A stretch of DNA of 64,000 nucleotides, taken from the NCBI GenBank assembly GCA_017536545.1, contig JAFXHF010000023.1, forward strand, positions 44,934 through 108,933, read 5' to 3'. Origin of the DNA: a bacterium. GTDB taxonomy: Bacteria > Cyanobacteriota > Vampirovibrionia > Gastranaerophilales > Gastranaerophilaceae. A program made the translations under genes and the position numbers. Below, in pieces: positions 17,539-26,665 of this stretch. Within the stretch, counting starts at the first letter, position 1. Each line of letters starts with the position of its first letter. The notes under the pieces are model-generated. The model was not told the origin of the DNA. It did not search any database and was given only the letters and a program-made list of their open reading frames with translations.

Positions 17539-19077
17539 TAATTCGTGAATAATAACAACCACAATTTCACCAGGCTGTAATACCAAGTTTAATTTACCCC
17601 TTTTAGCGTCAGGCATTTTTGAGATTTTGATAGGTAAAAGATTTTGTTTATTTGGGTTAAATTTTGGAACCTTCACAGTTACTTTTGCATAATTTTCAAA
17701 ATCTAAATTCCCAATTGTAATAACTTTTTTGATATTGTTCGCAAACATATAAGAAAAAACTTTTTTCTTATTATTATTTTTTAATGGTGTAAATGAACCT
17801 TCGTTTAATGTTGACAAAACACTAACTTTTACATCATTTCCCAACAAAAATTCACCACGTAATTCATCATATTTACCTTCTGGTTTTCTGGAAAGGTTGA
17901 AGATATCTATTTTCCCACGGTGAGTAAAATACGTATCATCATCAGTATTTGTTTCGTCTGCAAGACGATTTCCTTTGCGATACATATAATCATCACCTGT
18001 TTGAAAACCATCAACGAAATAAGAATTTACAGGCAATGTTGCATTTAACCAAATTATCATTTCACTAAGTTGTGGTCCTTTTAGAAGAATTGGACTAACT
18101 TCATCGTGAGTTGTAAAACTGCCGATAACACTTTTATCTTCTTTGAACTTTTTGGTTTCATTTAAAGTAAATTCAATTTGCTTATATAATTCCTTCGGAG
18201 TTTTCCAGTCTTTTAAATTAAAAAACGAACCATAATAACCATCAAACCCAGCATCTAAAAGTTTATTATAAGGTGTAAAAACAGCTTGTGGCGAAATCGC
18301 ATCATGCCAAGATTCAGAAGATTCTGCCAACCACACAAATTCTGGATCTTTTTCCCTAGAATAAGCAATTAGCTCTTTCCAAAATTTAGCAGTCTTTGAA
18401 TGAGCAACATCAGCCCTAATACCATCAACACCTAAACTCATCATATATTTGACAAAATCTTTATAAAGACTATATACATTTACATCAATTTTATCTTCAG
18501 TACCTGTTGCTAATAATCTCACATCCGTCCAATCTGCAGGAATTACTGGCTCACCAGCTTTTGTAGTTACAAACAAATCTGGACGTTCCAAATATAAATC
18601 ATAAGAAGCACAGGCTGGAACATCAACAATTACTCTAATCCCTCTTTTGTGAGCTTCAGAAATAAATTTTTTCGCTTGTTCTTCAAGTGATAAATCTGAG
18701 TTTTTATCGTATAAATCTGGATTTATTGAATCAAAATCAGACGCGGCATAAAGACTTCCTGCAGTACCTAATGATTTTAATTTACCAGTTGGGGTTATAG
18801 GTAAAACGTGCAAAGTATTTACCCCTAAAGCCTTTAACTCATCCAATCTACCAATAGCATTGAGAAAAGTTCCTCTAACTTCACCCATATTCTCTTGAAT
18901 AAAGCCGTCTTCATTGTAATCCTTTGAGTTAAACGAACGAATATTAATTTCCATTATAACAGTTTCATTGTTCAAGAACTTTGTTCTTGCATCATTTTTC
19001 CAAACAAAATCATCAGCAAAAGCATTGCCTACAACAAATGGAAACATCATAGCAAAAGCTAATATTCGTTTATACAT
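17533..19077 (-). CDS. Secreted GH13 family glycoside hydrolase/transferase
   Basis: A signal peptide (residues 1-21, cleaved after NAFA) exports this 514-residue protein. The alpha-amylase catalytic triad is visible: nucleophile D223 in DGIRADVAH, acid/base E252 in WLAESSESW and D325 in FTTHDEVSP. Region I normally reads DVxxNH. Here it is DVPACAS (152-158), without the Asn-His, resembling the GlgE maltosyltransferase branch more than typical amylases; the SKTAKFWKELI segment after the nucleophile supports this. A C-terminal beta domain follows. It converges with the corrinoid-protein gene by 6 bp. Its substrate is probably an alpha-glucan, but this is inferred. Confidence 0.85.
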   Translation of the reverse strand: MYKRILAFAMMFPFVVGNAFADDFVWKNDARTKFLNNETVIMEINIRSFNSKDYNEDGFIQENMGEVRGTFLNAIGRLDELKALGVNTLHVLPITPTGKLKSLGTAGSLYAASDFDSINPDLYDKNSDLSLEEQAKKFISEAHKRGIRVIVDVPACASYDLYLERPDLFVTTKAGEPVIPADWTDVRLLATGTEDKIDVNVYSLYKDFVKYMMSLGVDGIRADVAHSKTAKFWKELIAYSREKDPEFVWLAESSESWHDAISPQAVFTPYNKLLDAGFDGYYGSFFNLKDWKTPKELYKQIEFTLNETKKFKEDKSVIGSFTTHDEVSPILLKGPQLSEMIIWLNATLPVNSYFVDGFQTGDDYMYRKGNRLADETNTDDDTYFTHRGKIDIFNLSRKPEGKYDELRGEFLLGNDVKVSVLSTLNEGSFTPLKNNNKKKVFSYMFANNIKKVITIGNLDFENYAKVTVKVPKFNPNKQNLLPIKISKMPDAKRGKLNLVLQPGEIVVVIIHELL

Positions 19078-19094
19078 TATTTACAATCTCCGAA

Positions 19095-19739
19095 CTAAGG
19101 AAGGTATAAAACTTGGTCAATATGAAGTCTATCAAGGTTTTTCAAATTATTAACTTTAATAATAGCATTCATTTTTTCTTCAGACCAAACTCCATAGTGG
19201 CGTTTGATAATAGCTTCACCAGTATCACCATCTTTAACAATATATTTTGTCATAGAAGATGTATTGCTTGAACTAGTCACAGGAGCAGCTTCTTCAACTT
19301 TTGTAGCTTGTTCAACTGGTTGTACAGTATCATCTTCTCCTGGAACTGAAACTCTATTATTTAAAACTTCTTCAGCTTCCTCAGTTTGTTCAGTTAAAGT
19401 TTGTTCAACAACAGGAAGAGATGTTTGAACAGATGGAGCTTTTGAAAATACACCAAAACAAGCCATTAAAACTAATGTTGTTAACACCCCAGCTATAAAA
19501 CCTACAACTACATTCACAAATGGTGAATTTGTATTGAACTGAGTAGTTTTGAAATTCTGCCATAACAAATCGATTTCTTTAGATTTGCTTGAAGAATCGT
19601 AATCATCTTGAGAAACTTCATCTGGTCTATAATATTCACCCATTGAAGATGCTTCGTATTGTTGCTCTCTAGCTAAGTTTTCATAAACATCCATTGATTC
19701 TCTAGAAAGAGTTGATCTTCTAATAGTAGAACTTTTCAT
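19095..19739 (-). CDS. Membrane-anchored LysM domain protein
   Basis: A charged cytoplasmic N terminus (1-73) leads to one membrane segment (about 74-98, VVVGFIAGVLTTLVLMACF). A Glu/Val/Thr-rich extracytoplasmic linker follows, then a C-terminal LysM domain (about 165-214, starting YIVKDGDTGEAI and ending HIDQVLYLP). LysM domains bind peptidoglycan, so the protein probably tethers membrane to wall. It is 17 bp upstream of the GH13 gene on the same strand, but it has its own strong promoter. No catalytic domain is present. Confidence 0.82.
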   Translation of the reverse strand: MKSSTIRRSTLSRESMDVYENLAREQQYEASSMGEYYRPDEVSQDDYDSSSKSKEIDLLWQNFKTTQFNTNSPFVNVVVGFIAGVLTTLVLMACFGVFSKAPSVQTSLPVVEQTLTEQTEEAEEVLNNRVSVPGEDDTVQPVEQATKVEEAAPVTSSSNTSSMTKYIVKDGDTGEAIIKRHYGVWSEEKMNAIIKVNNLKNLDRLHIDQVLYLP

Positions 19740-19773
19740 ATCTTTATCCCCCTACCCTAATACATATGAGTAC

Positions 19774-19802
19774 ATACTATCACGAAAAAAGCCTACCTTC
19801 AA
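19774..19802 (-). promoter_or_regulatory. Promoter of the LysM gene
   Basis: Read on the minus strand, TTGAAG (19802-19797) and TAGTAT (19779-19774) are separated by 17 bp. The predicted transcript begins about 28 bases before the ATG, and a G-rich ribosome site follows. Confidence 0.6.
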
Positions 19803-19825
19803 GCAAATTGTAACATTTTGCATTA

Positions 19826-19854
19826 AAAAAGCCGATAACCAGACGATTATCGGC
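19826..19854 (-). terminator. Terminator of the HU gene
   Basis: On the minus strand GCCGATAA (19854-19847) pairs with TTATCGGC (19838-19831) and is followed by six Us. It lies between the HU stop codon and the LysM promoter. Confidence 0.85.
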
Positions 19855-19881
19855 TTCAAACTTATGATTAAGTATCTAAAA

Positions 19882-20154
19882 TTACTTAACAAGTTCTTTG
19901 AATTTTTTACCAGCTGAGAAAGCAGGAACTGTTTTAGCAGCAATTTTTAAAGCTGCACCAGTTTGTGGGTTTCTACCAGTTCTAGCAGCTCTTTTGCGAG
20001 CTTCGAATGTACCGAAACCAACTAAAGTAACTTTTTTACCTTTAGAAACTGTTTTTTGGATTGTTTCTAATGTAGCTGCTAAGATGTCAGCTGTAGCTTT
20101 TTGAGAAACTTTTGCTTTTTTAGATACCTCTTTTACTAATTCTTCTTTGTTCAT
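19882..20154 (-). CDS. hup: DNA-binding protein HU
   Basis: The 90 residues match HU/IHF: MNKEELVKEVSKKAKVS at the start, VTLVGFGTFEARKRAAR in the beta arm and GRNPQTGA at its tip. HU bends and packs DNA as a nucleoid protein. A very strong ribosome site (AAGGAGG) and a near-consensus promoter point to high expression. It is a single-gene transcript with its own terminator. Confidence 0.96.
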   Translation of the reverse strand: MNKEELVKEVSKKAKVSQKATADILAATLETIQKTVSKGKKVTLVGFGTFEARKRAARTGRNPQTGAALKIAAKTVPAFSAGKKFKELVK

Positions 20155-20227
20155 TATGAACCTCCTTCTTCCTTAAACCACGGACAAATAAACCATATTC
20201 CGCAGTATTTGTGTAATCGACAAATTT

Positions 20228-20255
20228 ATTATAGCACTTTTTTAAAGACTGTCAA
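20228..20255 (-). promoter_or_regulatory. Near-consensus promoter of hup
   Basis: On the minus strand a perfect TTGACA (20255-20250) and a perfect TATAAT (20233-20228) are 16 bp apart. The leader to the HU start codon is about 65 bases long. This is the best sigma70-type promoter in the window. Confidence 0.85.
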
Positions 20256-20292
20256 GGGTTTTAGAGATTAATTTTCTTTACAATCCAGCTAT

Positions 20293-20319
20293 AGTGTATA
20301 TCTAAAGATATATCACACA
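20293..20319. other. Palindrome upstream of the hup promoter
   Basis: TATATCT and AGATATA face each other around AA, flanked by GTG and CAC with a one-base offset. It has no U run on the minus strand, so it is a poor terminator for the spoIID-like gene. It could be an operator or a cruciform site; nothing more can be said. Confidence 0.35.
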
Positions 20320-20341
20320 CAAAAAGCCTATTATTATTGGT

Positions 20342-21208
20342 TTACGACTCACTATCGAGTTTCGCAAATTTGATATTTTGGTAGAAATATTGCAAAATTT
20401 GATATGCATTATAACCCAATTTTGCTAAATTATTGGCACCATGCTGCGACATGCCAACGCCATGCCCGTTCTTTTTTACCCCGTCATCAAAGGATGGAAC
20501 AGATCTTAGATATGGTAAATCCGAACCCCAGATAGAAGTATTTGTCATTCCGCCAGCAGACGCAAAATAGTATGCTGAAATAATCTTCATATCATAAGTT
20601 AAAACAAGCCCGTCAGTCTCTTCTACTGCTTTAGTTGTTATTTTTGTTTCTGAAGATGCCCCTCCATAAGCTTGGTCCTCAGTATTATCTTTTAAATCAT
20701 AACCATTTCTGGACTGTTTACCAAGATTTGCCAAAGCAAAACTTCTAGCAGCTATTGATTGAGCTTTTAGAGCTTCATATTCCCAACTTGGAGACATTTC
20801 AACTGGGACAACCCCTTTTAGATAGCTTTCTAAATCGATATCATTAATAACGGTAAGCTTTCCTTCAATATTTTTAATCATTAAAATACCACGATACCAC
20901 TTACCCTTTGTACTTACAAATCCGTCTGAATCAGGTCTTAAAACGATTGAATCAGTTTCTAGAGTATAAAAATGCGAACCATCTTTAATTGCAATTTCCT
21001 TTTTGTATGGAACAAGCATATACCCTTTCATAGCCTTAACTTCGCAAATTGTTTTGTTTGTATGAGTATCAATCATACGTCCTGCAACGTTTGTTCCAAT
21101 ACCTGCTTCTTCAACTTGAGTAAGCAAACCTATTTTTATCGCATATGATGGATTTGCAATTATCAAGTTCATTATTAAAATTGTAAGTAAAATTAAAACC
21201 TTTTTCAT
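20342..21208 (-). CDS. SpoIID/LytB domain protein (secreted peptidoglycan enzyme)
   Basis: A signal peptide (1-23, ending NPSYA) exports the protein. The SpoIID domain has the catalytic glutamate in VVPVEMSP (E137), then EALKAQSIAARSFAL, the small-residue YYFASAGGMT segment, and the C-terminal GHGVGMSQHGANNLAKLG. SpoIID proteins are lytic transglycosylases that cut glycan strands lacking stem peptides. The family occurs widely in non-spore-formers including cyanobacteria. A lytic transglycosylase gene lies upstream on the same strand, so the two probably act together on the wall. Confidence 0.9.
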   Translation of the reverse strand: MKKVLILLTILIMNLIIANPSYAIKIGLLTQVEEAGIGTNVAGRMIDTHTNKTICEVKAMKGYMLVPYKKEIAIKDGSHFYTLETDSIVLRPDSDGFVSTKGKWYRGILMIKNIEGKLTVINDIDLESYLKGVVPVEMSPSWEYEALKAQSIAARSFALANLGKQSRNGYDLKDNTEDQAYGGASSETKITTKAVEETDGLVLTYDMKIISAYYFASAGGMTNTSIWGSDLPYLRSVPSFDDGVKKNGHGVGMSQHGANNLAKLGYNAYQILQYFYQNIKFAKLDSES

Positions 21209-21269
21209 AACTTCATTCTATCATTTATTAACCAAAAGTAATAAGCTAAATGTAGTATTTTTACCACAT

Positions 21270-23270
21270 TTACCCCTTTTGGTAAATTCTTGTGTAATTC
21301 CAGTAACTTCTAAATACTTTTATTACGTAATTTTTTGTTTCATCATATGGAATTTGCTCTATAAAGTCATCTGTATCATTATATTTCAAATTAGTTTTCC
21401 AACGAGTGACAGAACCAATACCACCATTATACGCTGCAATTGCTGAGACATCCTTACCTTCAAGTGAATTTTTAATAGTTGAGTAATACAAATTACCCAA
21501 TCGCAAATTCAACTCTGGGTTGAACAAATAACTTGTATTAAATGTTATACCATGTCTTTGTCCTATTTCATGTGCTGTTGCTGGCATCAATTGCATTAAA
21601 CCTATTGCACCAACCCCACTTTGAGCTTGCGGATTAAAAGAACTTTCTTCTCTCACAATCGCCATCATCAAAGCATCATTATTTTTATTTTCATCTGCAA
21701 ATTTTTTCACTTGCTTATAGTAATTTTGAGGATAAACCAAACGCCATCTTAAATCAGATTTTGCAGGTTTTACATCTAACTTATCCATTGCATCTCGAGC
21801 AATAATCATTGATGAAGCGTAATTACCTTTTTCATACTCAACCCAACTTGCAATAAAATCATCATTGCAATATTTAACCATCATAGGATAATCTTGAACT
21901 TGCATAAGCTTATTCAAAATATCTTTTTCACCAGGTTTTTTATAAGGATACACAACAGGCTTATAATTCAACTCTGTAGGAATAGTTGCTGTTTTTACCC
22001 CTTTCAATGACCAATACGCACGATAAGCATAATAAGTATCTGGATAATTATTAATTATATTCTGGAAATAACTAGCCATTGCTGTAAAATTATTGTAATT
22101 CTGTTCAATTTTGCCAGCCCAGAATAAGACAATAGGAATATTTTTAGATTTTGGATATTTTGCAAGATAATCTTTAGCTAAGCTTCTTGCTTTGTGATAT
22201 TCCTTATTTTTTATGTTTAACATCAATATTTGATACAAAGCATTTTCCGAATAATCTCCACTTGGGAAATTTTTATATAAGTCTTCAAAGCAAGATAACT
22301 TATCTTTATCACTCACAACTTGGCACTTTAAATTCCATATATAATCTTTTTTATTCCCTTTTGCCACAGATAGTAATTTAGTCGAATAATGTAACTGTTG
22401 ATTTTGGTCAAACATACTTAAATAGCTATCAACAGCTCGTTTATAATCTTCAAAAGTCACAGTATCAGAATATTTTTCAACCCCTTCTGTTGTCAAATCA
22501 TAAACCTTTTGATAATTTCTATTTGAATAAGCTGTAGCAACTTGTAAAGCCCAATTATTTTCAATTAAAGACTGTTCAAATAGTACAACCGCTTCTTTGT
22601 ACATACCAGCTAAATAATAAGCCCTTATTAAGTATATCACATCAGATTTTTCAATATTTGGATTGAATTTTTTCCAAGTATTTGCAACATTTGGGGCCAA
22701 TCGACCATTCGGATATTTTTCTAAATAATTTCTGAAGGATGATTCAACTTCTTCAACTTTCTTTTTTGCTAAAACCTTCTTTGAATATTTAAGTTTAGAA
22801 GCTTTTATCCTTGCTTTATAGTATTCAGAAGCAACTTTATAATCATCTGCAATATCTGATTTTGTAACTTCGTTAAAATATTTAAGTGCCAAATTTGGAT
22901 CTTCTTCTACAAGTAACTGGGCAGCATTATATTTTGCCTCATTGCTTAATTTATTATTTGGAAAGTTTTTAAATAGTTGCTGATATCTATGGAGTTCTGA
23001 ATCTCTATCACCCAAAATCTTTGCACACATTGCCTGTCTATAAACCGCAGCGGGCTTCAATTCAGACAGGTGACTCACCTTTGAAAACAAAAAATACGCA
23101 TTAGAATAATTTCCATTATTATAATCTTTCAATGCTTGTTGATATATTTTCACAGTTTTATGCTCAGGTTGATAAAATTTGGCAAAATAAAATCCACCAA
23201 TTAAACATAATATAAATATAAAAATTGCTATTATACTCTTATCTCTATCCCTTAAATTCAGCATAACCAT
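21270..23270 (-). CDS. Soluble lytic transglycosylase-like protein with TPR region
   Basis: An uncleaved N-terminal membrane segment (about 13-31) anchors the protein. It is followed by a long helical region of tetratricopeptide-like repeats (about 40-480, for example NNGNYSNAYFLFSKV). The C-terminal SLT domain (about 520-660) has the catalytic glutamate E542 in IVREESSFNP, plus GAIGLMQLMPATA and AAYNGG. This is the layout of Slt70: the helical ring holds the wall strand and the SLT domain cleaves it. No clear ribosome site is seen before the ATG, and the second ATG two codons later is an alternative start. Confidence 0.9.
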   Translation of the reverse strand: MVMLNLRDRDKSIIAIFIFILCLIGGFYFAKFYQPEHKTVKIYQQALKDYNNGNYSNAYFLFSKVSHLSELKPAAVYRQAMCAKILGDRDSELHRYQQLFKNFPNNKLSNEAKYNAAQLLVEEDPNLALKYFNEVTKSDIADDYKVASEYYKARIKASKLKYSKKVLAKKKVEEVESSFRNYLEKYPNGRLAPNVANTWKKFNPNIEKSDVIYLIRAYYLAGMYKEAVVLFEQSLIENNWALQVATAYSNRNYQKVYDLTTEGVEKYSDTVTFEDYKRAVDSYLSMFDQNQQLHYSTKLLSVAKGNKKDYIWNLKCQVVSDKDKLSCFEDLYKNFPSGDYSENALYQILMLNIKNKEYHKARSLAKDYLAKYPKSKNIPIVLFWAGKIEQNYNNFTAMASYFQNIINNYPDTYYAYRAYWSLKGVKTATIPTELNYKPVVYPYKKPGEKDILNKLMQVQDYPMMVKYCNDDFIASWVEYEKGNYASSMIIARDAMDKLDVKPAKSDLRWRLVYPQNYYKQVKKFADENKNNDALMMAIVREESSFNPQAQSGVGAIGLMQLMPATAHEIGQRHGITFNTSYLFNPELNLRLGNLYYSTIKNSLEGKDVSAIAAYNGGIGSVTRWKTNLKYNDTDDFIEQIPYDETKNYVIKVFRSYWNYTRIYQKG

Positions 23271-23378
23271 GACATGATAACAGGCATGTGATAAAAGTAA
23301 AAATTTTTATAAAATATTTACATAGACTATTCTCAAAAAGTTTATAGTTTATAATTATAAAAAATAGGAGAATTAAAA

Positions 23379-24200
23379 ATGGAAAATTGGCAAAAACTTT
23401 TAATAGAAGTTAGTATAAATTTAATCATTATCTACTTAATTTTTAAAGTTCTAGATTTTGCAGATAGAAAAATTAAAGATAAACTACAAAACGGAGAAGC
23501 AAATACTCCAATATTAAAATTCATACCAATTATAATGAAATTACTGAAAGGTTTAATAATATTCTTTGCAGTTACAAGTTTCTTACAAAGCCAAGGGTAT
23601 TCAGTATCATCAATAATCGCAGGTTTTGGTATCGGTGGTATTGCAATCAGTATGGCTGCACAAGGAGCATTAGCTAACATCTTCGGCAGTATAGAAGTTA
23701 TCTCAGATAAGGTTTATAAAGTTGGCGATTACATCAAAGTTTCAGGTATTGAAGGTACTGTTGAAGAAATAAATGTTCGTTCTACTAAAATTAGAGATTT
23801 AGACAATTTTTTAATAAATATCCCAAATAGCGTTACTGCAAAATCGGTTGTAACGAATGTTTCTAACGCTAAGAAACGATTTATCAATGAAGTTTTTGGA
23901 GTTACATATTCAACAAGTGATGATAAAATTCAAGAAGCAATTAATATCTTAAAAGAAATTGCTGAGGAACACAAAGATCTTCACAAAGACTGTAAGGTCT
24001 ACGTAGATACTCTTGCTAGTAGCTCTATAAATATAAAATTTAGAGGATACGTTAAACACGGTGCTTTTGACAAATTCACATTAGTGCGTGGCGAATTTAT
24101 CCAAGAAGTTGTTAAAAGATTCAGACAAGCAGGAATTGATTTTGCCTTCCCAACTCAATCAATTTACATAGAAAGCGATAATACTAAAATTGAAAATTAA
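23379..24200 (+). CDS. mscS: MscS-family mechanosensitive channel
   Basis: The 273 residues have two or three membrane segments. The last has the small-residue pattern of the MscS pore helix (IIAGFGIGGIAISMAAQGAL), followed by the conserved beta domain with IEVISDKVYKVGDYIKV and the C-terminal alpha/beta domain. These channels open under membrane tension and release solutes in hypo-osmotic shock. AGGAG precedes the ATG. The stop codon overlaps rlmH by 11 bp. Confidence 0.92.
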   Translation: MENWQKLLIEVSINLIIIYLIFKVLDFADRKIKDKLQNGEANTPILKFIPIIMKLLKGLIIFFAVTSFLQSQGYSVSSIIAGFGIGGIAISMAAQGALANIFGSIEVISDKVYKVGDYIKVSGIEGTVEEINVRSTKIRDLDNFLINIPNSVTAKSVVTNVSNAKKRFINEVFGVTYSTSDDKIQEAINILKEIAEEHKDLHKDCKVYVDTLASSSINIKFRGYVKHGAFDKFTLVRGEFIQEVVKRFRQAGIDFAFPTQSIYIESDNTKIEN

Positions 24201-24660
24201 AATAATTGCATTAGGAAAAATTAAAGAAAAATTTTTAAAAGAAGGTATAGACGAATTTTTAAAGCGTCTTACCCCTTATGCATCTGTTTCCATTTTGGAG
24301 TTAAACCCTATTGAAATTAAAGATGAAAATTTGATAGACAAAGTACTTTTAGAAGAAGGTGAAAAAATTCTATCAAACATCAAACCACTTGATTTTGTAA
24401 TCACAATGGAAATCAACGGAAAGCAATTTTCAAGCGAAGAATTTGCTCAAAAGATTGAAAACCTTACTCACGATGGAGTTCAAGAAATCGTTTTTGTAAT
24501 CGGTTCTTCTTGTGGAATTGGCAAAAACGTTTCTGATAGAGCAAATCTAAAAATGAGTATGTCAAAAATGACATTTCTACACCAATTTGCCAGACTTATT
24601 CTAGTTGAACAAATCTATCGAGCATTCAAAATTATTAAAAACGAAACCTACCATAAATAG
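24190..24660 (+). CDS. rlmH: 23S rRNA (pseudouridine-1915-N3) methyltransferase RlmH
   Basis: This SPOUT methyltransferase has 156 residues, the family length. Visible features are the N-terminal IIALGKIKEKFLKEG, the SAM-knot loop FVIGSSCGIGKNV, SMSKMTFLHQFARLILVEQIYRA and the C-terminal YHK. It methylates pseudouridine 1915 in helix 69 of 23S rRNA. Translation starts at a TTG (24190) inside the end of the channel gene, so expression is probably coupled. The knot glycines are partly changed (GSSCG for GGAYG), which does not by itself argue against activity. Confidence 0.93.
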   Translation: MKIKIIALGKIKEKFLKEGIDEFLKRLTPYASVSILELNPIEIKDENLIDKVLLEEGEKILSNIKPLDFVITMEINGKQFSSEEFAQKIENLTHDGVQEIVFVIGSSCGIGKNVSDRANLKMSMSKMTFLHQFARLILVEQIYRAFKIIKNETYHK

Positions 24661-24718
24661 CAAAATTTATTTTTAGAAGTTTTAAAATAACATGTTCCAA
24701 AAGGGGTAAAAACAGACT

Positions 24719-26593
24719 ATGAAAATTTCAAAAATTGATAATAATTTTGAGTATAGAAACGTTAACAGAACAACAAACGCAACATTAAACAACACAAATT
24801 ATATAGATAAATCAGGGCTTTTAATGGCTCATTTAAACAATATTTCAGCCATCAATAGTATTTCGTTTGCTGGACAAAAATATGAACTAGGTTTATCCCA
24901 CGATGAACTTGTTGAAAGAACATCAAAAGAACGATTTGGAACAATAGAATTATTATCATTATTATCATATTATTCTCCAGAATTTCAAAAACTTGAAGAC
25001 GGAGACAGATTAGCACTGAAACATTTAGTTAAAGCTGCAAATATTATCGGCGAAATCAACATGAAACTTGATGATGAAAACAATATTCCGTTCAAGAAAT
25101 ATCTTGAAAAAGAAATCGCAAAAGGTAATGAAGATGCTGTATTAACAAAAAAACTTTTTGATGGTCAAAAAGGTGCATTCTCCCAAGATATGGAATTTAA
25201 TCACATTTCACTTATAAAGGGAATGACTCAATCAAAAGGTAAAGGTGTTTACCCAAGAGATTTAAGCGTTGAAGAATTTCACAATATTTTAGAAAGAATG
25301 ATTCGTGATGGTGAAATTGAAGAAGTCAGAAAAATGCTAAATCAACGTAGCGTTGTTGTTAGAGATGGGGATAAATTAAAAGGAATTGATTATATCGATT
25401 ACTTCAAAAAGGACTTTTCTAAAGTTGCAGATGAACTAGAAAAAGCTGCAAAGTATTCAACAAACCAAGATTTTAACGAATTTTTATTATATCAAGCAGA
25501 AACATTAAGAACAGCAGATCCAATGCTTGATGCTTACGCAGATAAAAAATGGGCAACTCTACAAGATACGCCATTAGAATTTACAATCACACGTGAAAAC
25601 TATGACGACAAAATGACAGAAACAATTTTTGATAACGATAAATTGTTATCACTGCTTGCAAATCACGGCATTACACCAATTGCAAAAGACTTTATCGGAG
25701 GAAGAGTTGGTATCGTAAATAAAGAAGGAACAGATTTTATTTTAGGGTCAAAAGACTTATTACCTGAACTTGCAAAACTTATGCCATACACTGACGAATA
25801 CGAACAAGTTATAAATAAAGACAACCTACAAACTATGGTTGATGTTGATTTGGTAACCGTTACAGGTAATGTGGGAGAATACAGAGGAAAAATCACATTA
25901 GCAGAAAACCTTCCAAATTCTGACAAATTATCACTAAAAATTGGTGGTGGCAGACGTAATGTTTATCATAGACAAATGCGTTTACACAAAAACGACGTAA
26001 ACAATCCTTACCAAGCACTTTTAGTTCCTGAACAACAGTCTATGTTTGACCCAAATAGTTATCACTATTTCACAATTTTCCACGAAAACGGACACTCTCT
26101 AGGACCAAAAGAAGGGAATGAAAAACTAGGGCAATATAGAAATATCATAGAAGAAAACAAAGCTGATATGGCTTCAATTGCTTTTACTGATAAACTTATG
26201 GAAATGGGTGTTTATACAAAACAAGAACGTGATGCTCTTCTTGTTAATTTTGCACTTCAAAATTACCTAAAAGCAAAACCTGATGCTCACGTTGCTCATA
26301 GAGTACGTCAAGTTATGCAAGCAAAATATTTTGAAGATAACGGTGTAGTTAAATTCACAAAAAATGGTATTTATGTTGATGTAGAAAAAGTTATTCCAAC
26401 TGCTCAAAAAATGTTAAAAGAAATTATACGTATTCAAATTGATGGCGATTACAAAGCTGCAGAAAGATATGTTAACCGAAATTTTGTCTGGACCGACAAT
26501 ATGGAATACATTGCTCAAGAACTTCGTAAAAATTCAAAAATGCTAAATGCAACAGTTAAGACACCACTTGCTGATTATTTAGCAAAAAAATAA
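24719..26593 (+). CDS. M49-like zinc metallopeptidase with N-terminal F-A-G extension
   Basis: The 624-residue protein has HENGH (H455, E456, H459) followed by SLGPKE, and EENKAD (478-483). This HExxH plus EExxAD pair resembles the dipeptidyl-peptidase III (M49)-related hydrolases whose motif is HExxHGLGP and EECKAD. Expected metal ligands are H455, H459 and E479. The gene downstream is a paralogue across the whole body. This copy has an extra polar N terminus of about 55 residues ending in ISFAGQ (48-53), which the paralogue lacks. No signal peptide is present. The exact substrate is unknown. Confidence 0.75.
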   Translation: MKISKIDNNFEYRNVNRTTNATLNNTNYIDKSGLLMAHLNNISAINSISFAGQKYELGLSHDELVERTSKERFGTIELLSLLSYYSPEFQKLEDGDRLALKHLVKAANIIGEINMKLDDENNIPFKKYLEKEIAKGNEDAVLTKKLFDGQKGAFSQDMEFNHISLIKGMTQSKGKGVYPRDLSVEEFHNILERMIRDGEIEEVRKMLNQRSVVVRDGDKLKGIDYIDYFKKDFSKVADELEKAAKYSTNQDFNEFLLYQAETLRTADPMLDAYADKKWATLQDTPLEFTITRENYDDKMTETIFDNDKLLSLLANHGITPIAKDFIGGRVGIVNKEGTDFILGSKDLLPELAKLMPYTDEYEQVINKDNLQTMVDVDLVTVTGNVGEYRGKITLAENLPNSDKLSLKIGGGRRNVYHRQMRLHKNDVNNPYQALLVPEQQSMFDPNSYHYFTIFHENGHSLGPKEGNEKLGQYRNIIEENKADMASIAFTDKLMEMGVYTKQERDALLVNFALQNYLKAKPDAHVAHRVRQVMQAKYFEDNGVVKFTKNGIYVDVEKVIPTAQKMLKEIIRIQIDGDYKAAERYVNRNFVWTDNMEYIAQELRKNSKMLNATVKTPLADYLAKK

Positions 26594-26600
26594 TATTCTA

Positions 26601-26628
26601 TTGTGTCTAATATTTAGTATGATATAAT
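26601..26628 (+). promoter_or_regulatory. Promoter of the second M49-like gene
   Basis: TTGTGT (26601-26606) and a perfect TATAAT (26623-26628) are 16 bp apart in the gap between the two paralogues. The second copy can therefore be transcribed on its own. Confidence 0.6.
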
Positions 26629-26665
26629 CTTTATATAACAACAGTTAAATAAGGAGAGCTTTATA

